Positions 10,001 to 16,901 of a stretch of DNA of 50,305 nt are shown here, in pieces. The position numbers and the translations under genes were made by a program. The stretch lies in NCBI RefSeq assembly GCF_011064615.1, contig NZ_JAALJH010000067.1:1-50305 (forward strand), in the 5' to 3' direction. The stretch's first letter is position 1. Each line of letters opens with the position of its first letter. The notes under the pieces were generated by a model. That model was not told the origin of the DNA and made no database searches. It worked only from the letters and a program-made list of their open reading frames with translations. The stretch comes from Aquisphaera insulae. Lineage in GTDB: Bacteria > Planctomycetota > Planctomycetia > Isosphaerales > Isosphaeraceae.

Positions 10001-10430
10001 GTTCACGAGCATGCTGGCGATCGTCAGGCGGCGGCTCGACGAGGAGGGTATCCCCTACGCCTACCTCGACGGCCGCACCCGGGACCGACAGGCGCGAGTC
10101 GAGCAGTTCCAGGAGGACCCCGACTGCAAGGTCTTCCTGATCAGCCTCAAGGCCGGTGGCCTCGGCCTCAACCTCACGGCCGCGGACTACGTCTTCCTGC
10201 TCGACCCCTGGTGGAACCCCGCGGTGGAGAGCCAGGCGATCGACCGAGCCCACCGGATCGGGCAGGTCCGGCCGGTCTTCGCCTACCGCCTCATCGCGCG
10301 GGATACGGTCGAGGAGAAGGTGCTCCAGCTCCAGTCCCAGAAACGGACCCTGGCCGATGCCATCATCAACGCCGACAACAGCCTGATCCGAAGCCTCGGC
10401 CGAGAGGACCTGGAATTGCTGCTTTCCTGA
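7086..10430 (+). CDS. SNF2-family helicase with N-terminal SWIM zinc finger
   Basis: A 1114-residue ATP-dependent DNA translocase. Near the N-terminus is a SWIM zinc finger with ligands C62-x-C64 and C74-x-H76 (CTCSTCENSLDHCQH). The middle is a bacterial SNF2-associated region. The ATPase core starts near residue 650, with Walker A DDMGLGKT (Met679 onward), the DEAQ box at 781-784, SGTPIENH, and motif VI QAIDRAHRIGQ near 1050. The start is GTG at 7086, ten bases after a clear GGAGG. The family remodels protein-DNA complexes and in bacteria is linked to transcription recycling or DNA repair. No nuclease or methylase is fused or adjacent, so a phage-defence role is not indicated. The gene is convergent with the aldo/keto reductase gene across a hairpin. 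Confidence 0.93.
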   Translation: MFTAALAPYVSRKQRESGHDLFVSRKVKIVEGDPWGVTATVQGDRPYEVHLIRERSTIEASCTCSTCENSLDHCQHIWATLLAAEGAGHLLGDGSRTVRRLRLILSDGDVDLEDWDLFEPVRPSPNPRGRGKPTKRKARSRGPRETTPLWKRTLASLSSMAEPEAATALSSLMPGHEIVYVVDLAASLAGNGLVLEVGTRHRKKDGEWSKPKPRRFGRTEIMQLPDAEDRRLLSLLAGAHEQASSSYYGYGYYADTRARLQLTQAMAEAMLPLLCATGRCLESPSEEDGMLRVLRWDGGEPWDFWLGVKPDAGGKNYVVTGEFRRGEERLSMKEPLLLLSGGPIFWEDRVAPLRDFNAFPWIVLLRQNGELRVPAEQKLEFLEDLLRMKDLPRLDVPEDLRYEEVASMPRPCLTITSRDQQGRRYERGPNWLVGQLSFDYEGHVLPARSSARHVFEPENRRLLLRDPEAERTFESRLEQVGFRRRNDYSRGEVLELSATQLPKAASALIKEGWKVEAEGKLYRQAGDFRIEVTSGIDWFELHGGASFDGHEVPLPALLAALRRGENLVTLGDGSFGLLPEEWLKKYAHLAGMGTPEGDHLRFRETQVGLLDVLLSEQPEVRFDERYERARERLRQFQGIAPADPPAGFQGELRGYQRDGLGWLHFLREFGFGGCLADDMGLGKTVQVLALLEERRELRAGASKDRRTPPSLVVVPRSLVFNWKDEAARFAPKLRVLDHTGIGRDKLGERFEESDVILTTYGTLRRDIVALKDHTFDYAILDEAQAIKNATSQSAKAARLIQADHRLALSGTPIENHVGELWSLFEFLNPGMLGKAAEFGPDARSGDQESRMLLARVLRPFILRRTKEQVAKDLPEKSEQTIYCDLEPDQRKLYDELREHYRNSLLGLVDRDGIAGSKIQILEALLRLRQAACHPGLIDKTKATSESSAKLDVLLPQLREVFEEGHKTLVFSQFTSMLAIVRRRLDEEGIPYAYLDGRTRDRQARVEQFQEDPDCKVFLISLKAGGLGLNLTAADYVFLLDPWWNPAVESQAIDRAHRIGQVRPVFAYRLIARDTVEEKVLQLQSQKRTLADAIINADNSLIRSLGREDLELLLS

Positions 10431-10471
10431 CTCGCGCGGCCTGGTATCGGATACTCACGCATCATCGGCCA

Positions 10472-10494
10472 GAGCCGGCTCTCCGCGCCGGCTC
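10472..10494. terminator. Bidirectional hairpin between convergent genes
   Basis: Perfect 8-bp stem GAGCCGGC / GCCGGCTC with a 7-base loop, between the helicase stop (10430) and the reductase stop (10521). There is no T-run on either side, so the assignment rests on position and symmetry. Confidence 0.5.
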
Positions 10495-10520
10495 CGGCCT
10501 CAATCCGGGCCGGCGGTCGA

Positions 10521-11735
10521 TCAGCTCAGCAGCCGATCGACCTCCGGGAGGATCCGCGAGAAGTCAACCTTGTGATGGCACGCCTCGCGGGCGGCGGCGA
10601 GGTCGGCCCCGCGCCAGCCGCGATCTTCCTCGGTAAGCTCGGCGTAGGACTCTCGCGCCACGGTCCGCATGCCGTGCGAGTCATAGTAGGTGTAGAACCG
10701 GGTCAGGTCGCCAAGCTTCGCCTTGGTGCCAGCGGCCAGCGAGCAGCGACCGTCGCAGCCGGGGCACATGGTGGGATTGGACGCGAGGACCGCGTCGCGG
10801 AGCTCGTCGATCTCGGCCTGCTTGAGAGGCTCGAAACGGCGGACGGCATCCGCATTCTCGACGCACTGCTCGGTGTTCCGCAAGGTCACGCACGAGGACG
10901 AGAATCGCTCATCGGTCCAGATCGCCTGCAGCAGGCCCTGGGCCGGGGTCAGGCCCTTCGCCTTGATCGACGGGACATGGTCGGCCGTAAACTCGGTCTG
11001 GCCGGCGAGCTGCTTCATGGAGACCAGCCCGATGCCCTTCGCGTGGCAGGCGTCGAGGGCCCGGTTGAGCGGGGAATCCTTATCGAGCCAGGGCGAGTAC
11101 TTGAGCATGATCACGTCGATGAAACCGCCCTCGGCGGCGTTCTGGATCTGCTCCGCGATCTTCGCGTCGTGGGTCGAGAAGCCGACTAACTTCACCTTGC
11201 CGGTCTTCTTCAGCGCCTCGGCGGCCTCCTTCAGCTCCTTGCTCTTCGGCCAGTCGGTCTGGGCCGTGTTCAGGCCGTGGAAGAAGAGGAGATCGATGGT
11301 GTCCGTCTTGAGCAACTCGAGCCGGCGATCGAGCACCTTGAGCATGGCCGACGGCGTGCCGACGTGACTCTTCGTCGCCAGGAAGATCGTCTTGCGGACT
11401 TCGGGCTCGGCCGCCAGCCAATCGCCGATGACCTTCTCCGAGTTCCTGTAACCCTCGGCCGTGTCGTAGTAGCGAACCCCCTCGCGATACGAGGTCCGAA
11501 GCAATCGGGCCAGGCCGGCCGGCTCACCGACCGTGCCGTGATTGAGCAAGGTCACCTCGACGCCCGTCTTGCCGAGCTTCCGCGTGGTCAGGACCGGCTT
11601 GGCCTGATTCGCCCTGGCCTCCTGCGCCGGGGCCTCACCGCCGATCAGGCTCGCGGACGACGCCACCGCCGTGGCCGCCGCACTCGTCTGAAGGAACTGC
11701 CGGCGATCGATGGAGTGCTCCTGGGCACGATTCAT
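10521..11735 (-). CDS. Tat-exported aldo/keto reductase with C-terminal cysteine cluster
   Basis: A 404-residue NAD(P)H-dependent carbonyl reductase of the AKR fold. The ATG at 11735 has GGAGAG upstream and gives the twin-arginine signal IDRRQFLQTS followed by an Ala-rich stretch, implying export of the folded protein. The catalytic tetrad is visible as Asp91 and Tyr96 (YYDTAEGYRNSEK), Lys122 (LATKSH) and His153 (LLFFHGLN). The C-terminus holds CPGCDGRCSLAAG, a Cys motif seen in the 4Fe-4S-like tails of some AKR proteins; only three Cys lie in this cluster, so cluster binding is unproven. The frame is open further upstream to 11816, but those codons do not look coding. The physiological substrate is unknown. 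Confidence 0.88.
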   Translation of the reverse strand: MNRAQEHSIDRRQFLQTSAAATAVASSASLIGGEAPAQEARANQAKPVLTTRKLGKTGVEVTLLNHGTVGEPAGLARLLRTSYREGVRYYDTAEGYRNSEKVIGDWLAAEPEVRKTIFLATKSHVGTPSAMLKVLDRRLELLKTDTIDLLFFHGLNTAQTDWPKSKELKEAAEALKKTGKVKLVGFSTHDAKIAEQIQNAAEGGFIDVIMLKYSPWLDKDSPLNRALDACHAKGIGLVSMKQLAGQTEFTADHVPSIKAKGLTPAQGLLQAIWTDERFSSSCVTLRNTEQCVENADAVRRFEPLKQAEIDELRDAVLASNPTMCPGCDGRCSLAAGTKAKLGDLTRFYTYYDSHGMRTVARESYAELTEEDRGWRGADLAAAREACHHKVDFSRILPEVDRLLS

Positions 11736-12051
11736 CAGTCCACTCTCCGCGTTTTGGGATGTGAGGCTGGATTTCCCGGCTGGACGGGCGAGACCCATTG
11801 AACAAGTGTGAAACACCGGAATCCTACTCGATTCATACTCGGATTGCCCACGTCAATCCCGTGCGTACTCGTAAGCAATCCGGGGCCGCGATCCCGCGGT
11901 GCTTGCGCCGTGGCTGCGGATTGTCACGATTCTGCTGAATGCAGGGGCGAGTTTCGACCGATAGTGCATGGCGAGACGTCATCGCGTCGCGGTCGCTCGA
12001 TGGCGACTGATCCGGGCCCGCGGAACCGCATGGGCATTGGAGCGAGAACGC
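11736..12051. other. 316-base divergent gap
   Basis: Regulatory space between the reductase and the flavoprotein gene. The only supported element is GGAG at 12039-12042, the ribosome-binding site for the start at 12052. I see no RNA gene or repeat here. Confidence 0.4.
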
Positions 12052-13464
12052 ATGCACGATCTGCCGGTCGTCGTTCTCGGAGCCGGGCCGGCGGGGATCG
12101 CGACCGGTCTCGAGCTCGGCGAGCTGGGCGTCGTGTTCGAGGGGAGCACGGTTCCGGGAGGTCTCTGCCGGACGATCGAGGTGGACGGCGCGACCTTCGA
12201 CCTCGGTGGCCACTCGTTCCACACCCCGCATCCGGAAGTCCGCGAGCTGGTCTTCGGCGCGGTCGACATGTTCGAGCAGAGGCGCGACGCGCGATGCTTC
12301 GTACGAGGGACCCTGATCCCCTATCCCTTCCAGCAGCACTATCGCCACCTGCCGGATAAGGATCTAATCGCCGAGTGCGACGCCGGCCTCGAGGCGGCCG
12401 GCGGGAGCGTCGAAAACGGCGACTATGAAGGCTACCTGCGGGCGAAGTTCGGTGCGGGCATCGCGCGTCATTTCCTGCTCCCATACAACCGCAAGCTCTG
12501 GAAGACCGACCTCGCCGAGATGTCGCCAGAGTGGGCCGGGGAGCGGGTCGCGGGGACGACCCGGAGGGACGGAGACGGCCATTTCGCTCGCTCCGGCGGC
12601 AAACGGACTCCCCTACGCGATGACACGAGCGTGGCCTATCCGGCACGAGGCGGATTCGGCGAGATCCTCGGGGCACTGGCCGGCCGGCTGCAGCGACTCG
12701 AGCCCGGGCGAGCCGCGGCATGGATCGACCCGGCGGCGCGGCGAGTGACCCTGCGGGATGGAGAGTCGCGAGGCTGGACCCGGCTCGTCTCCACCCTCTC
12801 CCTGCCTCGACTGCTGGCGATCACCGAGGGAGTTCCGCCGGACCTTCTTGAAGCGGCCGGCCGGCTGAGATCGCTGCCGGTGGCCCTCGTCATGGTGGTC
12901 GTCGGTCACGCCGTGGATACGCCCATCCAGCGAATCTACAGCGCAGAGGCCGACTGCCCGGCTCACAAGATCGTCGTCAACCACAACTCGTCGGACTTCC
13001 TCCGCGCCCAGCCGCGTCACGGGATCATGGCTGAGGTTTCGCTCTCGCCGGGGCAGACCGAGCCAGCCCCGGATCTCGCCGCCATGGTCCTGAAATGCCT
13101 GCGGGAGATGGGCCTGGTCGGTGGCCCCGAGGAGGTCGTGAGCACGCGAGTTCTCGTCGCTCCCGACGGCTACCCGATCCCGACCCACGACCGGAATGAG
13201 ATCGTCCGGGATGTGCGTGCCTGGCTAGAGAAGCGGGGGATCTTCACGGTCGGCCGGTTTGCCGAGTGGGCCTACATCAATGCCGATGAGGCGATGGCTC
13301 GGGGCCTGGCCCTGGGCCGATCACTCCGCGCGGAGCTCCGCGCCGAGGGGAGGTCGGCACGACGACCCCTGCGGGCATCGCGGGGCGAACCCCGAGCCTC
13401 GGTCACGCGTCCACACCTGGATTCGGCGCGAATCGTCGCTTCCGATGGATCAAGGGGCCGATGA
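12052..13464 (+). CDS. FAD/NAD(P)-binding protein, UDP-galactopyranose mutase / protoporphyrinogen oxidase-like
   Basis: A 470-residue flavoprotein. The N-terminus LPVVVLGAGPAGIATGLELG is the GxGxxG nucleotide-binding loop, followed by VPGGLCRTIEVDGATFDLGGH, which matches the FAD-contacting region of UDP-galactopyranose mutase-like and HemY-like enzymes. The C-terminus FAEWAYINADEAMARGL matches the second FAD motif. The start at 12052 (ATG) has GGAG nine bases upstream; a longer frame from 11968 lacks a site and similarity. The next gene, a glycosyltransferase fusion, begins one base after the stop. That coupling favours a role in sugar-nucleotide or polysaccharide modification over heme synthesis. 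The specificity is not readable. Confidence 0.82.
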   Translation: MHDLPVVVLGAGPAGIATGLELGELGVVFEGSTVPGGLCRTIEVDGATFDLGGHSFHTPHPEVRELVFGAVDMFEQRRDARCFVRGTLIPYPFQQHYRHLPDKDLIAECDAGLEAAGGSVENGDYEGYLRAKFGAGIARHFLLPYNRKLWKTDLAEMSPEWAGERVAGTTRRDGDGHFARSGGKRTPLRDDTSVAYPARGGFGEILGALAGRLQRLEPGRAAAWIDPAARRVTLRDGESRGWTRLVSTLSLPRLLAITEGVPPDLLEAAGRLRSLPVALVMVVVGHAVDTPIQRIYSAEADCPAHKIVVNHNSSDFLRAQPRHGIMAEVSLSPGQTEPAPDLAAMVLKCLREMGLVGGPEEVVSTRVLVAPDGYPIPTHDRNEIVRDVRAWLEKRGIFTVGRFAEWAYINADEAMARGLALGRSLRAELRAEGRSARRPLRASRGEPRASVTRPHLDSARIVASDGSRGR

Positions 13465-13465
13465 C

Positions 13466-15724
13466 ATGACGGAGAAAACGCCCCCGGGCGCCGGTCCCGA
13501 CGCCGCCGCGGAGACCGCGGTGAAGGCCCTCTTCGATAGCCTCGGCCCTGATCAGCGGGCCGAGGTCTGCTTCCCCTGGAATCACGTGGATCCGCGTCGG
13601 GGACTGCTCCGGAGCTTTGTGTCGAATCACTGGTACGTGACCCGGCCGTTCATCCGGAGCGCGTTCTACACGAGCGCCCAGCAGGACCTTGTCCACGACA
13701 TCTACACCGGGCTGATCAACCCGGAGTGGTACGACAGGTTCCTCCAGCAGACGCGGGACGACACGTACGGGCAGGACTGGGGCGAGGAGCAGAGCCTCGC
13801 GATCTTTGGGACGCCGGGCTCCGGGAAGTTCCAGTTCGTGATGACCGGCAGGCACATGACGCTGCGGGCCGACGGCGGCAGCGAGGATCGGCTGGCATTC
13901 GGCGGGCCGATCCTCTACGGGCACGATCCCGAGGCGACTTACACCGAGCGGTCCGGCCACCCGGGCAACGTCTTCTGGCACCAGGCGGAACTCGCCGCCG
14001 GCGTGCTCGATCTCCTCGACGGCCCCCAGCGTTCCGCGGCGATCGTCGACCGTCTGCGGCACGAGGCCGACATGAGCTTCCGCACCGCGAGCGAGCGAGA
14101 TGGCCTGGCCGTTGCCGAGATGACGGCGGATCAGCGGACCGAGCTGCGGAAGGTCCTGGCCGCGCTCCTGGATCCGTTCCGCGCGTCGGACCGGCGACGA
14201 GTGCTCGCCTGCCTGGACGCCCAGGGCGGCCTGGACTCCTGCCACCTGGCCTTCTATCGCGAAGGCAGGCTCGCCGCCGGCGATTCCGGGCCCTGGGACA
14301 ACTGGCGGCTCGAAGGGCCGGCGTTCGCCTGGTATTTTCGCGGCTCTCCCCATGCCCATGTCTGGGTGAACGTGGCTGACGAACCGGATGTCCCCTTCAA
14401 CGCGAGCATCCGCGAGGTGGTCGATCCCATGCCGGAACCTTCGGTCCTGACTCGACGAAGCTCGCGACCCCGAACCGGCCGAATCGTCGCCATCTCCTCG
14501 GTCAAGAACGAGATTGACATCATCGAGCCGTTCGTCCGCCATGCGCTGACGTTCGCCGAGCGCATCGTCGTCGCCGACAACGGGAGCACCGACGGCACGC
14601 TCGATATCCTCCGGGCGCTCGAACGCGAGGGGCTGCCGCTGACGATCGTCGAGGATCCGTCGGCCGGCAAGTACCTGTCCCAGAGGATGACGCGCCTGAT
14701 GCGTGAGTTCGCGGTGGATCAGCTCGGGGCGGACTGGATCCTGCCGCTCGACGCGGACGAGTTCCCGATCGTCGACGAGGGTCATTCATTGATCCCGGAG
14801 GACGCGCGGGCCGACGCGACGATCTCGCTCCCATGGCGGACGTATGTCCCGGAGGCGAGCGACGACGCGGCGCGGCGGAACCCGGTCCTTCGCATCCGGC
14901 ACCGGCTCGTCGAGGAGGCCTTTCCCTACGTGAAGGCGATCGTCCCGCGGGCGCTCGCCGTCCTGCCCGACGCCGTGCTGACCCAGGGCAATCACGCGGT
15001 GAGGATCGGCGATCGACCCTGCGACGCCGTCGGAACAACCGGCGCATGCCTCGGCCACTTCCCAGCCCGCGGCGAGGGCCAGTATCTTGCCAAGGTGGCC
15101 ATCAGCGCCTTCCAGCACCATGCGATGGGCTCCCAGGCGGCCGGGCTGGCATTCCACCTCTGGGAGCCCTATGAGCTCTTGAAGCGAGACATCGAGGCCT
15201 TCTCCGCCAGCTTCGCGGAGGGGGCTCGCCGATTTGCCGTCCCTCCCGGAGCACCGTTCCACCCGGAGACCGTGCTGGATCCGCTCCCCTATCACGGCGG
15301 CCCGATCCTCCATACTCCCAAGGTCAACGACCGCGAGCGAGGCTGGCACGCGGTGATCCGCTATGCCGAGTCGCTCGCGGACCGGTACGCGGCGCTGAAT
15401 GCGGGTCTCAGCCCCGACCAGCGAGTCGCCAGGGAGAGGAAACTGAACGAAGTCGTCGCCCACTCGCCACCGACTCCCCTCTCGCCCGCAGATCCGGAGG
15501 CCCCGGTCGTGGATCCCCGCGTGCGCGAGCTCGAAGCGGCGCTGGGGCGACAGGCCGCCGAGATCGAGGGGCACCTGCGAGACCTCCGTCGCTCGTGGAC
15601 CTGGCGCGTCGGCTCCGCCGCGGTCTGGCCGGCCGCCCACGCTCGCAGGGTGGCCCGCGGGCTGCTCGCGCGTCGCCGACGCCCCGAGGAGCGGCCCGAC
15701 GTCACGCGGGCGCGGGGTCGTTGA
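13466..15724 (+). CDS. DUF3500-glycosyltransferase family 2 fusion protein
   Basis: A 752-residue two-part protein. Residues about 15-310 match DUF3500 (PF12006): FGTPGSGKFQFVMTGRHMTL, LAFGGPILYGHDP and the late HVWVNVADEP. Residues about 336-560 are a GT-A glycosyltransferase of the GT2 type (ISSVKNEIDIIEPFVRHAL, VADNGSTDGTLDIL, and the metal-binding DAD at 429-431 in LPLDADEFPIV). The tail has a short coiled coil (ELEAALGRQAAEIEGHLRDL) and a basic end. The ATG at 13466 has AAGGGG eight bases upstream and lies one base after the flavoprotein stop. No signal peptide is seen, although DUF3500 proteins are, to my knowledge, usually separate and often exported. Its last 23 bases overlap the convergent gene. 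Confidence 0.8.
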   Translation: MTEKTPPGAGPDAAAETAVKALFDSLGPDQRAEVCFPWNHVDPRRGLLRSFVSNHWYVTRPFIRSAFYTSAQQDLVHDIYTGLINPEWYDRFLQQTRDDTYGQDWGEEQSLAIFGTPGSGKFQFVMTGRHMTLRADGGSEDRLAFGGPILYGHDPEATYTERSGHPGNVFWHQAELAAGVLDLLDGPQRSAAIVDRLRHEADMSFRTASERDGLAVAEMTADQRTELRKVLAALLDPFRASDRRRVLACLDAQGGLDSCHLAFYREGRLAAGDSGPWDNWRLEGPAFAWYFRGSPHAHVWVNVADEPDVPFNASIREVVDPMPEPSVLTRRSSRPRTGRIVAISSVKNEIDIIEPFVRHALTFAERIVVADNGSTDGTLDILRALEREGLPLTIVEDPSAGKYLSQRMTRLMREFAVDQLGADWILPLDADEFPIVDEGHSLIPEDARADATISLPWRTYVPEASDDAARRNPVLRIRHRLVEEAFPYVKAIVPRALAVLPDAVLTQGNHAVRIGDRPCDAVGTTGACLGHFPARGEGQYLAKVAISAFQHHAMGSQAAGLAFHLWEPYELLKRDIEAFSASFAEGARRFAVPPGAPFHPETVLDPLPYHGGPILHTPKVNDRERGWHAVIRYAESLADRYAALNAGLSPDQRVARERKLNEVVAHSPPTPLSPADPEAPVVDPRVRELEAALGRQAAEIEGHLRDLRRSWTWRVGSAAVWPAAHARRVARGLLARRRRPEERPDVTRARGR

Positions 15725-16601
15725 CCGGGATCGGGGCCTCGAGACTCATCCGCTGCGGATCGGCGGCACGGGCGACCGTCCCGGTCAACGCGGGGAGCGA
15801 CCGATCGCCCGAGAACCCGGCTCCACGCCCGGGAAAGGCCGCCTTGATCCGGGGGCGGTTGTAATGCAGGCATCGGCCGTAGAAGCTGTCGATGACCTGT
15901 CCCTCCTCCGGGGCGTGGAAGGCGACGATCTCGATGATCTCTTCCCAGCTCAGGCAGCGGATCTCGAGCCGTCGCCAGGTCGGCTCGAACCAGTCGCGAA
16001 ACCAGTCATCGCGCTCGCCGGCATAGTCCTCGACCCGGCGCCGGACCTTCCGGCGGACGGCTTCGAGCGCGGCGTCCCAGGTGAAGACGCCGTCCTCGAT
16101 CCGGGCCCTGGGTGCCAGGACCAGGAGAGCGAGGTCCTCCATCGCCTCCGGAGCACGCCCCGAGCGCCGGAGGACCTCGGCCATGCAGGCGACCGTGCGC
16201 GCCGCCTGGTCGTAATACGGGGCGTTGCGCACTCCCGCGGAGAGCCTGGCATAGAGCTTGGCCTCGAGGACGACGAGCTGGGTGCCGTCCGGCCTCAGGG
16301 TTAGCCCGGCCGTGCCGGGGTCCCCGATGAGGAAATGCCCGAGCACGCCGTCGGCATGCGAACGCGCCTCGGCCAGCCGGTCGCCCCGGTATCGAGGCAG
16401 GAACGCCGAGGGGAGCCAGGGCTCGGAGAACCATCGCGCCCCCGGCTTCGGCGAGAGCGGATACCGATCTCCCCCGTGCCGGGCGAACCAGTCGAGGACG
16501 ATCCGCAGCAACCAGCCCTCGTTGAAGAGGACCGACGGCGGGAACGACGGCGTACCGGCTTCGCACGCCTCGAGCATCTCCCGGATGCGTTCCGTGATCA
16601 T
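15702..16601 (-). CDS. Hypothetical protein with PD-(D/E)XK nuclease-like core
   Basis: A 299-residue protein I cannot assign to a named family. Residues about 84-140 look like a restriction-endonuclease-like fold: SHADGVLGHF, then RPDGTQLVVLEAKL with Asp105, Glu113 and Lys115, then YYDQAARTVACMAEVL with a following Gln. The 3' end repeats Trp/Arg-rich helices (WFRDWFEPTWRRLEI). The start at 16601 (MITERIREML) is chosen over the longer frame to 16730, whose extra codons look non-coding; neither has a strong ribosome-binding site. The gene stands alone, convergent and overlapping by 23 bases with the glycosyltransferase fusion. It could be an inactive or non-DNA-acting member of the fold. Confidence 0.6.
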   Translation of the reverse strand: MITERIREMLEACEAGTPSFPPSVLFNEGWLLRIVLDWFARHGGDRYPLSPKPGARWFSEPWLPSAFLPRYRGDRLAEARSHADGVLGHFLIGDPGTAGLTLRPDGTQLVVLEAKLYARLSAGVRNAPYYDQAARTVACMAEVLRRSGRAPEAMEDLALLVLAPRARIEDGVFTWDAALEAVRRKVRRRVEDYAGERDDWFRDWFEPTWRRLEIRCLSWEEIIEIVAFHAPEEGQVIDSFYGRCLHYNRPRIKAAFPGRGAGFSGDRSLPALTGTVARAADPQRMSLEAPIPVNDPAPA

Positions 16602-16675
16602 GGATATCGATCCGTCATTCTCGTGGTTGATCGGCGCGGGGCTGGCGGCCCGTCCGTGGCTCCTCCTAACTAAAC

Positions 16676-16681
16676 ATTGTA
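16676..16681 (-). promoter_or_regulatory. Possible -10 element for the PD-(D/E)XK-like gene
   Basis: TACAAT on the minus strand, about 75 bases before the start at 16601, in a locally AT-richer patch. No good -35 lies 16-18 bases upstream, so this is weak. Confidence 0.25.
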
Positions 16682-16901
16682 CCCCGTCCTGGTATCGCGT
16701 TTCATCTGAACTCTTGTCGATACAGATCATCCGCCATCACGCGGCTGATTGCATCGAAACCTCGGTGGGCGATCGCGAGCGAGGACGTCTGGCCTCCTGC
16801 CGGGCGATTCGTGGTATGGTGTCGACAGATACCGAGACGCGCCGCGTCCCTCCCGCCATCCGAACTCGACTCGCCGCAGAGACGAAGGAGGTCCAGTCGT
16901 C

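Noticed and set aside
7086..10430. SNF2 helicase as part of a DISARM- or restriction-like defence system
   Set aside because: No methylase, DUF1998, nuclease or other defence partner is adjacent, and the SWIM-SNF2 architecture is common in ordinary bacterial genomes.
15721..15788. Inverted repeat TTGACCGGGA / TCCCGGTCAA around the convergent stops
   Set aside because: The match is perfect over 10 bases, but the 48-base loop and its position inside a coding gene make a terminator doubtful; not listed as a feature.
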